Shown here: positions 15,581-22,100 of the stretch, piece by piece | Layout: each line of letters starts with the position of its first letter | Numbering within the stretch: position 1 is the stretch's first letter | Assembly (NCBI GenBank): GCA_946223375.1 | Contig: CAMICU010000035.1 | Location: 1-22,100, forward strand | Direction: 5' to 3' | Length of the DNA: 22,100 nt | DNA from: an uncultured Stenotrophomonas sp. | Lineage (GTDB): Bacteria; Pseudomonadota; Gammaproteobacteria; Xanthomonadales; Xanthomonadaceae | Program-made: the position numbers and the translations under genes | The notes under the pieces: model-generated | Database searches by the model: none | Told to the model about the DNA's origin: nothing | The model's input: the letters and a program-made list of their open reading frames with translations, nothing else

Positions 15581-16951
15581 TCAGCGCCCGGGCAGCGCCA
15601 TCGGGGCTGCCAGCGGCCGCTGCAGGTGGTGCCAGACCCGCCACGCCGCCGCCGCGCCGGCCAGCGTCAGCAGCAGGGTGAAGCCGCACACGCCGGCCCA
15701 GCCCCAGTGCGTATAGAACACGCCGCCCAGTGCGCCCAGCACGCTCGACCCCAGGTAGTACGAGAACAGGTACAGGGCCGACGCTTCGGCACGCAGGCTG
15801 CCGGCACGCACGCCCACCCAGCTGCTCGCCACCGAATGCCCACCGAAGAAGCCGAAGGTGACCAGCGCGATGCCCAGCGCCAGCGTCGCCAGCCACGGCA
15901 GCATCAGCAGCACGACGCCGCCCAGCACCAGCCCGAATGACAGGGCCAGCACCGGGCCGCGACCGCGCCGGTTGGCCAGCTGCCCCATCCACGCCGAACT
16001 GACGCTGCCGACCAGGTACGCGGTGAAGATCAAACCCACCACGGTCTGGCTCAGCCCGTAAGGCGGCGCCAGCAGGTGGTAACCGAGGTAGTTGTAGAGC
16101 GTGACGAAGATTCCCAGCAGCAGGAAGCCGCAGGCGAACAGCCACGGCAGCGCATCGTCACGGAACAGCCCGCCGAAACGTGCCGGCAGCCGGGTCAGCT
16201 CGGCGCGCCGGGCCCGGAAGTGGCGCGAGGCGGGCAGCTGCGTCCACAGCGCGATGGTTGCCAGCACCGCGATCACGCCGACCGCGCCGATGCCGGCACG
16301 CCACCCCCAGTGATCGGCGACCACGCCGGCGATCAGGCGGCCGCTCATGCCACCCACCGCATTGCCGCCGATATACAGGCCCATCGCCAGGCCCAGCGAG
16401 CGGCTGTCCATTTCCTCGACCAGCCAGGTCATCGCCACCGCCGGCACGCCGCTCAGGCTCAGGCCCAGCAGGGTGCGCAGCACCAGCAACGTGCCCCAGT
16501 CATCGACCAGCGCGGTGGCCAGGGTCAGCAGCGCCGAGCCGATCAGCGCGGCCACCATCACCGGGCGGCGGCCGATCCGGTCGGAGACGATGCCGGCCAC
16601 CAGCATGGCCACCGCCAGCACACCGGTGCTGACCGACAACGCCAGTGCGCTGTTGCCGGCGCTCACCCCGAAGTGGCTGCTGAAGCCCGGCAGCAGCGGC
16701 TGCACGCAGTACAGCACGCCGAAGGTGGCGAAGCCGGCCATGAACAAGGCCAGCACCGCGCGCCGGAACTCCGGCGTGCCCTGGCGGATGTGGGGGTGTT
16801 CGGCCGCCGCGCTCGACGGGCTGATCGGGGCCAGCGATTCGTTGCAGGCAGGTGTGGTGCCGGGTTCGGGGTGCATTGCATCGTGGCCTGCAACCGCAGG
16901 CCGGTTGATGGGGGTGCGGCAAGCTTGAACCTGCGGAACCAGTCGATCCAT
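15581..16951 (-). CDS. MFS exporter, YnfM-like
   Basis: A 456-residue inner membrane transporter of the major facilitator superfamily with about 12 transmembrane helices. The first begins at about residue 66 (LALFMAGFATFGVLYCVQPL). The DRIGRRPVM loop after helix 2 is the classical MFS signature. GLSLSGVPAVAMTWLVEEM, GNAVGGMSGRLI and the FFGGHSVASSWVG stretch match E. coli YnfM. Substrate unknown; relatives are taken to be drug or metabolite exporters. The N-terminal 60 residues are polar and poorly conserved. The start is uncertain: an ATG at 16876 (MHPEPG) is as likely as 16951, and neither has a clear ribosome site. Confidence 0.9.
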   Translation of the reverse strand: MDRLVPQVQACRTPINRPAVAGHDAMHPEPGTTPACNESLAPISPSSAAAEHPHIRQGTPEFRRAVLALFMAGFATFGVLYCVQPLLPGFSSHFGVSAGNSALALSVSTGVLAVAMLVAGIVSDRIGRRPVMVAALIGSALLTLATALVDDWGTLLVLRTLLGLSLSGVPAVAMTWLVEEMDSRSLGLAMGLYIGGNAVGGMSGRLIAGVVADHWGWRAGIGAVGVIAVLATIALWTQLPASRHFRARRAELTRLPARFGGLFRDDALPWLFACGFLLLGIFVTLYNYLGYHLLAPPYGLSQTVVGLIFTAYLVGSVSSAWMGQLANRRGRGPVLALSFGLVLGGVVLLMLPWLATLALGIALVTFGFFGGHSVASSWVGVRAGSLRAEASALYLFSYYLGSSVLGALGGVFYTHWGWAGVCGFTLLLTLAGAAAAWRVWHHLQRPLAAPMALPGR

Positions 16952-16983
16952 AACCCGCTGTGTACGGATTGATATGCAGGAAG

Positions 16984-16997
16984 TATCTATTCAGATA
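16984..16997. promoter_or_regulatory. Possible operator upstream of MFS gene
   Basis: TATCT-ATTC-AGATA is a perfect 5-bp inverted repeat in a locally AT-rich patch, 33 bases upstream of the MFS start at 16951. It has the look of a LysR or TetR class half-site pair. The adjacent YnfL-like protein is the obvious candidate binder, but this is inference. Confidence 0.4.
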
Positions 16998-17141
16998 GTG
17001 GAGCGGCGTCCGCACCGAGCTGCAGAACGCCAGGGCCGCATCCTCGTCCTGCTTGCGCGGAAAGGCGCCCGGTGGGGGCGGATGCGGGACGCTTCGACTG
17101 CGGCTTTGGCCTTGGCCTTTTGCCTTTCCCGCTGGACGCTT

Positions 17142-17176
17142 CCCCTCACCCCCTCACCCCCTCACCCCCTCACCCC
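17142..17176. repeat. Tandem repeat of 8 bases, about four copies
   Basis: CCCCTCAC is repeated about 4.4 times without interruption, with T at 17146, 17154, 17162 and 17170. It is entirely pyrimidine and A on this strand. Such an array could vary in copy number by slippage. Confidence 0.9.
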
Positions 17177-17182
17177 TTCCCG

Positions 17183-17198
17183 CTCCCGAAAACGGGAG
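17183..17198. terminator. Short perfect hairpin downstream of dld
   Basis: CTCCCG-AAAA-CGGGAG forms a perfect 6-bp stem with a tetraloop, 27-42 bases beyond the dld stop. The flanks (AGGGGG and GCGGGAAGGGG on opposite strands) allow a longer imperfect stem. There is no U-tract, so it may be a dispersed intergenic hairpin element acting as a transcript end. Confidence 0.45.
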
Positions 17199-17224
17199 AG
17201 GGGGTTGAGCAAGGGCGCTGCGCT

Positions 17225-18931
17225 TCACTGCCCCGTGCAATCACAGCCCTGCCAGCCCGGCTGCTTGCTGGTCTGGCCGATGCCGGGATTGAAGGTGTTG
17301 CTCGGGTCCAGTTGCCGGTAGAACTGCGCCAGCGCCGGCTTGGCCGGATACAGGTGGCCGACGTTGTGCTCGGCCGGGTACTCGGCGCCGCGCGCGTCGA
17401 GCAGCGCCCACATCGCGTGCTCGATGGCCATCGGGTCCTCGCCCTTGCGGGCGATGTAGTCCTGGTGGAACACATGGCACAGGAAGTGGCCGTAATACAA
17501 CTTGTGCAGCAGGCGGGCATCCAGCGCGGACGGCAGCTGCTCGAACCAGTCGCGGTCGTCGCGGCGCAGCGCGATGTCCAGCGCGACGATGTCCTGCACC
17601 TGCGCGCGGTGCACTTCGCGGTAACGCACCGCCGCACCGGCGACGGCGAAGCGGTGCAGGAAGGCCTTGCGGCCCTCCTCCGGCGTGCAATGGAAGTAGC
17701 CGCCTTCATGGCCGGCGAAGAACCCGTCCAGCCAGGCGGCGGTCGCCGCCGCGTCCTGCGCCGACACCTTCAGCAGCAGGTGATGCTCATAGCGCTGGCG
17801 GAACTCGCCCATGCGTGCCGGCAGGTGCGCGGGCAGCAGCGCGGCCAATGCCTGCAGCACCCGGTCGGTGACGCCGCGCAGGCCGATCCGCTCGAACCAG
17901 CCATCGACCCGGCTCTTCAGCGCGAACGCCGCCGGCACCCGCGCGGTGCCGAGTGTGTCGATCAGCAGAAAGGTGTCCTTGCCGTAGCGCTCGCCGATGT
18001 CATAGGCGACACGGTGGATGTACTCGCCGCTGATCGGCAGCCGCTCGAAGCCGCTCAGCAGCTGCCGGCGGATCGCAGTAAGGCTCTCCGTGCTGTTGCT
18101 GCCGATGTAGAACACCTCGGCCGCCTCCCTGGCGAAGGTGTCCAGGCGCACCGCGAACACCGCCAGCTTGCCGGCCGAACCGGCCGCCTCGTAGTGGCGG
18201 CTGGCATCGGCGTTGAAGCGCGCCGGCGTATCCGCATCCACCTGCCGGACCTGCTCGGCATAACGCGGATCGGACCCGGCGCGGCCCGGGGCCAGCTGCA
18301 CGTCGGCGGCGCTGTACTCGCCGCCCTGCACGCGCCGCAGGATTTCCTCCGGGGTATCACCGAGCGCGATGCCCAGGTGATTGACCAGCTGCAGTTCGCC
18401 GGCGTTGTTCACCTGGGCGAACAACGCCATCTCGGTATAGGCCGGCCCTCGCCGCACCAGCGCGCCGCCGGAGTTGTTGCAGACACCGCCCAGCACCGAG
18501 GCCCCGATGCACGAGGAGCCGATCACCGAATGCGGCTCGCGCCCCAGCGGCGCCAGCGTCTGCTCCAGCCGGTCCAGCGTGGCGCCGGGCAGGCACAGCA
18601 CCTGGCGGCCGCCATCGAGCAGCTGCACGCCGGTCAGGCGCAGCGTGCTGATCAGCACCACCGGGCGGCCGTAATCATCACCATCGGGCGTGGAGCCACC
18701 GGTCAGCCCGGTGTTGGCCGCCTGCAGGATGATGGCCGCCCCGCCCTGCACCGCCGCCTGCAGCGCGTGCCACATCTCCAGCAGCGTGCCCGGTCGCACC
18801 ACCGCCAGCACCGCGCCGTCACCGAAGCGGTAACCCCTGCGGAAGCGGCGCGTGGCCTTGTCGCCGGTCAGCACGTGGCCGTTGCCCACGGCCGCGCGCA
18901 GCTGCGCCAGCAAGGTGTCGTGCATGCTCAT
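17225..18931 (-). CDS. dld: Quinone-dependent D-lactate dehydrogenase
   Basis: A 568-residue FAD enzyme that oxidises D-lactate to pyruvate and feeds electrons to membrane quinone; E. coli Dld is 571 residues. The FAD-binding PCMH region covers about residues 35-210, with ILQAANTGLTGGSTPDG and SVIGSSCIGASVLGGVCNNSGG split around residue 150. The cap and membrane-binding part includes ISGEYIHRVAYDIGERYG and the C-terminal AEHNVGHLYPAKPAL and PSNTFNPGIGQTSK segments. Its ATG overlaps the lldD stop (ATGA), implying translational coupling. It is the last gene of the lactate operon. Confidence 0.95.
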   Translation of the reverse strand: MSMHDTLLAQLRAAVGNGHVLTGDKATRRFRRGYRFGDGAVLAVVRPGTLLEMWHALQAAVQGGAAIILQAANTGLTGGSTPDGDDYGRPVVLISTLRLTGVQLLDGGRQVLCLPGATLDRLEQTLAPLGREPHSVIGSSCIGASVLGGVCNNSGGALVRRGPAYTEMALFAQVNNAGELQLVNHLGIALGDTPEEILRRVQGGEYSAADVQLAPGRAGSDPRYAEQVRQVDADTPARFNADASRHYEAAGSAGKLAVFAVRLDTFAREAAEVFYIGSNSTESLTAIRRQLLSGFERLPISGEYIHRVAYDIGERYGKDTFLLIDTLGTARVPAAFALKSRVDGWFERIGLRGVTDRVLQALAALLPAHLPARMGEFRQRYEHHLLLKVSAQDAAATAAWLDGFFAGHEGGYFHCTPEEGRKAFLHRFAVAGAAVRYREVHRAQVQDIVALDIALRRDDRDWFEQLPSALDARLLHKLYYGHFLCHVFHQDYIARKGEDPMAIEHAMWALLDARGAEYPAEHNVGHLYPAKPALAQFYRQLDPSNTFNPGIGQTSKQPGWQGCDCTGQ

Positions 18932-20067
18932 GCCAGGTTGACCAGCGAGTCGCGGCTGATATCGGCGATGCGGCGCGCGCCGGTCAGCGTCATCGCCACG
19001 CGCATCTCCTTGCCGATCAGGTCCAGCAGATTGGCCACACCGGCCTCGCCCTGCGCGGCAAGTGCGTAGACGAAGGCGCGGCCGAGCAGCACGCTGTCGG
19101 CACCCAGCGCGAGCATGCGCACCACGTCCAGGCCAGTGCGGATGCCCGAGTCGGCCAGGATCTTCAGCTCGCCCTGCACCGCATCGGCAATCGCCGGCAG
19201 CGCGCGTGCGGTGGACAGCACGCCGTCGAGCTGGCGGCCGCCGTGGTTGGAGACCACGATGCCATCGGCGCCGAAGCGCACCGCATCGCGCGCGTCATCC
19301 GCATCGAGGATGCCCTTGATCACCATCGGGCCCTTCCAGAACTCGCGGATCCATTCCAGGTCCTTCCACGAGATCGACGGGTCGAAGTTGCTGCCCAGCC
19401 AGCCGATGTAATCCGCCAGCCCGGTCGGGTGGCCGCGGTAGGCGGAGATGTTGCCCAGGTCATGTGGACGGCCGAACAGGCCCACGTCCCAGGCCCAACG
19501 CGGATGCGTCATCGCCTGACCAATACGGCGCAGGCCGGCATTCGGGCCACTCATGCCCGAATGCGCATCGCGGTAGCGCGCGCCCGGCACCGGCATGTCG
19601 ACGGTGAACACCAGCGTGGTGACGCCGGCCGCCTGCGCGCGCTCCAGCGCGTTGCGCATGAAGCCACGGTCGCGCAGCACGTACAGCTGGAACCACATCG
19701 GCCGCCTGATCGCCGGCGCCACTTCCTCGATCGGACACACCGATACCGTCGACAACGTGAAGGGAATCCCGCGGCTGTCGGCCGCGCGTGCGGCCTGCAC
19801 CTCGCCGCGGCGGGCATACATGCCGGTCAGCCCGACCGGTGCCAGTGCCACCGGCATCGCCAGTGTCTCGCCGAACAGCTCGGTCTCCAGGCTCAGCTCG
19901 GACATGTCGCGCAGCACGCGCTGGCGCAGCGCGATGTCGGACAGATCGGAAACGTTGCGTTTGAGCGTGTGTTCGGCATACGCGCCGCCATCGATGTAGT
20001 GGAACAGGAACGGCGGCAGGCGACGCTGCGCGGCCGCACGGTAATCGGTGGAGGCGGAGATGATCAT
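18928..20067 (-). CDS. lldD: L-lactate dehydrogenase (FMN, membrane-associated)
   Basis: A 379-residue member of the FMN-dependent alpha-hydroxy acid oxidase family, oxidising L-lactate to pyruvate for the respiratory chain. The start is MIISASTDYRAAAQRRLPPF at 20067. The signature SNHGGRQLDG lies at about 273-282, with the catalytic His at 275 and substrate-binding Arg at 278, the same numbers as in the E. coli enzyme. PVALAPVGLTGMYARRGE and the late LADSGIRTGLDVVRMLALGA are further family marks. The start is four bases after the lldR stop, and the end overlaps dld. Confidence 0.96.
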   Translation of the reverse strand: MIISASTDYRAAAQRRLPPFLFHYIDGGAYAEHTLKRNVSDLSDIALRQRVLRDMSELSLETELFGETLAMPVALAPVGLTGMYARRGEVQAARAADSRGIPFTLSTVSVCPIEEVAPAIRRPMWFQLYVLRDRGFMRNALERAQAAGVTTLVFTVDMPVPGARYRDAHSGMSGPNAGLRRIGQAMTHPRWAWDVGLFGRPHDLGNISAYRGHPTGLADYIGWLGSNFDPSISWKDLEWIREFWKGPMVIKGILDADDARDAVRFGADGIVVSNHGGRQLDGVLSTARALPAIADAVQGELKILADSGIRTGLDVVRMLALGADSVLLGRAFVYALAAQGEAGVANLLDLIGKEMRVAMTLTGARRIADISRDSLVNLA

Positions 20068-20071
20068 GGGG

Positions 20072-20836
20072 TCAACCGTGGGGGGAAGGTAGACGCGAGG
20101 CGCGTGCGCGCCGGGCTTCGTTGTCGTCCAGCGTGCGCAGCGTGGTGTGCACGAAGGCGAGGTGGGCATGCGCGGCGGCGCGCGCGCGCTCGGGGTCGCC
20201 GGCCAGCACCGCATCCATCATCTCGCGGTGCTGGTCGGACAGCGGCGAGAAGGTGCTGGCCGAGGTGTAGAGCTTTTCGCGGCTCTGCGAGATGTTGGTC
20301 TGCAGCAGCTCGAACAGGCCGCGCATCACCTGCAGCAGCACCAGGTTGTGCGAGGCCTCGGCGATGGACAGGTGGAAGGCCGCGTCGGCCTCGGCTTCAC
20401 CGGTGGGATCGTCCTTGCCGTGCGCGTCCATCATGGTCTGGAAGGCCTGCGCGATGCGCGTGCGGTCCTCGTCGGTAGCGCGCAATGCGGCATGCCAGGC
20501 GGTGGCACCTTCCAGCGCGTGGCGGATCTCCAGCACGTCGAAGCGGTATTCCGGGTCGCCCTGGAACAGCGGCAGGTACGGCGCCAGCGGTTCATCCAGC
20601 GCCTGCCGCGCGCGCGCCGCAGGTTCGGCTACATAGGTGCCGCCACCGACGCGTGCGGTCAGCAGGCCCTGGCTGGCCAGCTGCGCGATGGCTTCGCGCA
20701 ACGCCGTGCGCGAGACCCCCAGCTGCACCGCCAGGGTGCGCTCGGCCGGCAGCCGGTCACCGGGCTGCAGCTGTTGTTCATGCACCAGGCCGCGCAGCTG
20801 TGCGGCCACCTTGTCGGAAATGCGTTGCGTGCTCAT
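20072..20836 (-). CDS. lldR: GntR/FadR-family lactate regulator
   Basis: A 254-residue regulator. Residues about 1-70 form the GntR winged helix (GDRLPAERTLAVQLGVSRTALREAIAQL split across 26-53, then GLLTARVGGGTYV). The rest is an all-helical FCD ligand domain, with FDVLEIRHALEGATAWHAAL at its start and a metal-site-like AAFHLSIAEASHN. The position between permease and dehydrogenase is that of LldR in the E. coli lldPRD operon, where it responds to lactate. It is 53 bases after lldP. Confidence 0.93.
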   Translation of the reverse strand: MSTQRISDKVAAQLRGLVHEQQLQPGDRLPAERTLAVQLGVSRTALREAIAQLASQGLLTARVGGGTYVAEPAARARQALDEPLAPYLPLFQGDPEYRFDVLEIRHALEGATAWHAALRATDEDRTRIAQAFQTMMDAHGKDDPTGEAEADAAFHLSIAEASHNLVLLQVMRGLFELLQTNISQSREKLYTSASTFSPLSDQHREMMDAVLAGDPERARAAAHAHLAFVHTTLRTLDDNEARRARASRLPSPHG

Positions 20837-20889
20837 GGCGCCATTGTGGCCCGAAGCGCGCAGCGGGTGGTCGGCCAAGCGTGCATGGC

Positions 20890-22100
20890 TCAGGGAATCA
20901 TCCAGGTCAGCCAGTAGGCCTGGGCCAGGGTGATCAGGCCGACCATCGTGGTGAAGATCAGGCTGTGCTTGACCGTGAAACGGAACAGGTCCGATTCCTT
21001 GCCGGCCAGGCCGACCGCTGCGCAGGCAATGGCGATCGACTGCGGCGAGATCATCTTGCCGGTGACACCGCCAGTGGTGTTGGCCGCCACCAGCAGCACG
21101 TCGGACACGCCGATCTGCTGCGCGGTGGTTGCCTGCAGGGCCGAGAACAGCGCATTGGACGAGGTATCCGAACCGGTCAGGAACACGCCCAGCCAGCCCA
21201 GGAATGGCGAGAAGAACGGAAACGCGTCGCCGGTGTGCGCCAATGCCAGCGCCAGCGTCGCCGACAGGCCCGAATAGTTGGCGATGAAGGCGAAGGCGAG
21301 CACCATGCCGATCGAGTAGATCGGCATGCGCAGCTCGCGCACGGTTTCGCCGAAGGTGCGCAGCGCCGAACGGGCCGGCATGCGCAGCGCGATGATCGCG
21401 ATCACCGCAGCGAGGATGATCGAGGTACCGGTGGCCGAGAACCAGTCGAACTTGTAGACGGCTTCGTAGCTCAACGGTGCATCCACGATCGGCGGCATCT
21501 TCTGCACCATCTGGTCCAGGCCCGGCACCGGGATCTTGAGCACCCAGCTTTCCAGCGGGCCACCCGCCGCGAACAGCGACTTGAACGGCTTGATGCTCCA
21601 CAGCGTGACCATCGCGGTGAGGATCAGGAACGGCGACCAGGCCCTGGCGATCTGCCCGGCGCTGTAGCGCGGCGCATCCTGCGCCTGCGCGGCGGCGGCA
21701 GCGCTGGCTTCGGTCTCGAAGCGGAAGATGCGTTTGGGCTGCCAACGGCGCAGGAACAGCGTCAGGCACACCAGCGACGCCAGCGAGGCGGTGATGTCCG
21801 GCAGTTCCGGGCCGATGAAATTGGAGGTCAGGTACTGCGCGATGGCGAGCGAGCCACCGGCCACCAGCACCGCCGGCCAGGTTTCGCGGATGCCGCGCCA
21901 GCCGTCCATGATCGCCATGATCCAGAACAGCACGATGATCGTCAGGAACGGCAGCTGGCGGCCGGCCATCTGCCCGATCTCGAACGCGTCCAGCCCGGTG
22001 ACCTGGCCGGCGACGATGATCGGAATGCCCATCGCACCGAACGCCACCGGCGCGGTGTTGACGATCAGGCACAGGCCGGCGGCATACAGCGGCTTGAAGC
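20890..22100 (-). CDS. lldP: L-lactate permease, 5' partial
   Basis: The frame is open to the right edge, so the N-terminal part (about 150 of roughly 550 residues) is missing. 403 codons are visible. The first visible part reads FKPLYAAGLCLIVNTAPVAF then GAMGIPIIVAGQVTGL, as in LldP/GlcA family permeases. Many hydrophobic helices follow, and near the C-terminus FLTGSDTSSNALFSALQ and NTTGGVTGKMISPQSIAIA are diagnostic. It imports lactate (and often glycolate) by proton symport. It is the first visible gene of the lldP-lldR-lldD-dld unit. Confidence 0.95.
   Translation of the reverse strand, partial: FKPLYAAGLCLIVNTAPVAFGAMGIPIIVAGQVTGLDAFEIGQMAGRQLPFLTIIVLFWIMAIMDGWRGIRETWPAVLVAGGSLAIAQYLTSNFIGPELPDITASLASLVCLTLFLRRWQPKRIFRFETEASAAAAAQAQDAPRYSAGQIARAWSPFLILTAMVTLWSIKPFKSLFAAGGPLESWVLKIPVPGLDQMVQKMPPIVDAPLSYEAVYKFDWFSATGTSIILAAVIAIIALRMPARSALRTFGETVRELRMPIYSIGMVLAFAFIANYSGLSATLALALAHTGDAFPFFSPFLGWLGVFLTGSDTSSNALFSALQATTAQQIGVSDVLLVAANTTGGVTGKMISPQSIAIACAAVGLAGKESDLFRFTVKHSLIFTTMVGLITLAQAYWLTWMIP

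Larger units (their letters stand above)
16952..17224. other. 273-base gap upstream of MFS gene and downstream of dld
   Basis: No gene is supported here. The left part is the upstream region of the MFS gene and contains the inverted repeat at 16984-16997. The right part contains an 8-base tandem repeat and a short perfect hairpin behind the dld stop codon. Confidence 0.6.

Noticed and set aside
17142..17176. Tandem repeat considered as a CRISPR remnant
   Set aside because: The unit is eight bases with no spacers and no cas genes are present.
17072..20478. Long + strand open frames opposite dld and lldD
   Set aside because: Shadow frames; low-complexity His/Gln/Arg-rich translations with no motifs.
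20837..22072. Extension of the lldR frame through lldP
   Set aside because: The lldR frame stays open upstream through the lldP gene, but the lldP frame is the recognisable one; lldR starts at the ATG at 20836.

Overview
The window is about 22 kb of GC-rich chromosomal DNA. Gene content, codon bias and the sequences of recognisable enzymes suggest a gammaproteobacterium of the Xanthomonadaceae, most likely Stenotrophomonas or a close Xanthomonas relative. This assignment is an inference from protein resemblance, since no rRNA is present. I see no tRNA, rRNA, insertion sequence, integrase or CRISPR array. Almost all of the DNA is coding, and the two largest gaps are about 280 bases each.

Layout, left to right. 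(1) 1-3097, + strand: the end of the carboxyltransferase subunit and the complete biotin-carrying subunit of methylcrotonyl-CoA carboxylase (leucine catabolism), closed by a strong hairpin. (2) 3143-10335: an accessory island that is the most interesting part of the window. It holds two divergently arranged cassettes, each with one SagB-like flavin dehydrogenase (- strand) facing away from one small precursor-like peptide gene (+ strand). Beside them is a two-gene unit on the - strand: a cyclic-nucleotide-binding GGDEF protein followed by a membrane-anchored class III nucleotidyl cyclase with a large repeat domain. The peptides, dehydrogenases and cyclase correspond, from memory, to three NCBI protein families built around a putative peptide-modification (RiPP-like) system (TIGR04509, TIGR04511, TIGR04510). 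I know of no defined product. The cyclase/CNB-GGDEF pair also looks like the XC_0250/XC_0249 pair reported in Xanthomonas campestris, in which cGMP stimulates c-di-GMP synthesis. The locus may therefore join peptide maturation to cGMP and c-di-GMP signalling.

(3) 10431-14571: the glyoxylate shunt operon aceB-aceA on the - strand, with a terminator and a divergent LysR-type regulator across an AT-rich control region. (4) 14650-16951: a YnfL-like LysR regulator facing (convergent with) a YnfM-like MFS exporter. (5) 17225-22100, - strand: a lactate-use operon in the order lldP (cut by the window edge), lldR, lldD, dld. It has overlapping or nearly touching genes and gives uptake, control, and membrane oxidation of both L- and D-lactate. 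The glyoxylate shunt and lactate operons both serve growth on short carbon compounds, but nothing in the sequence shows shared control.
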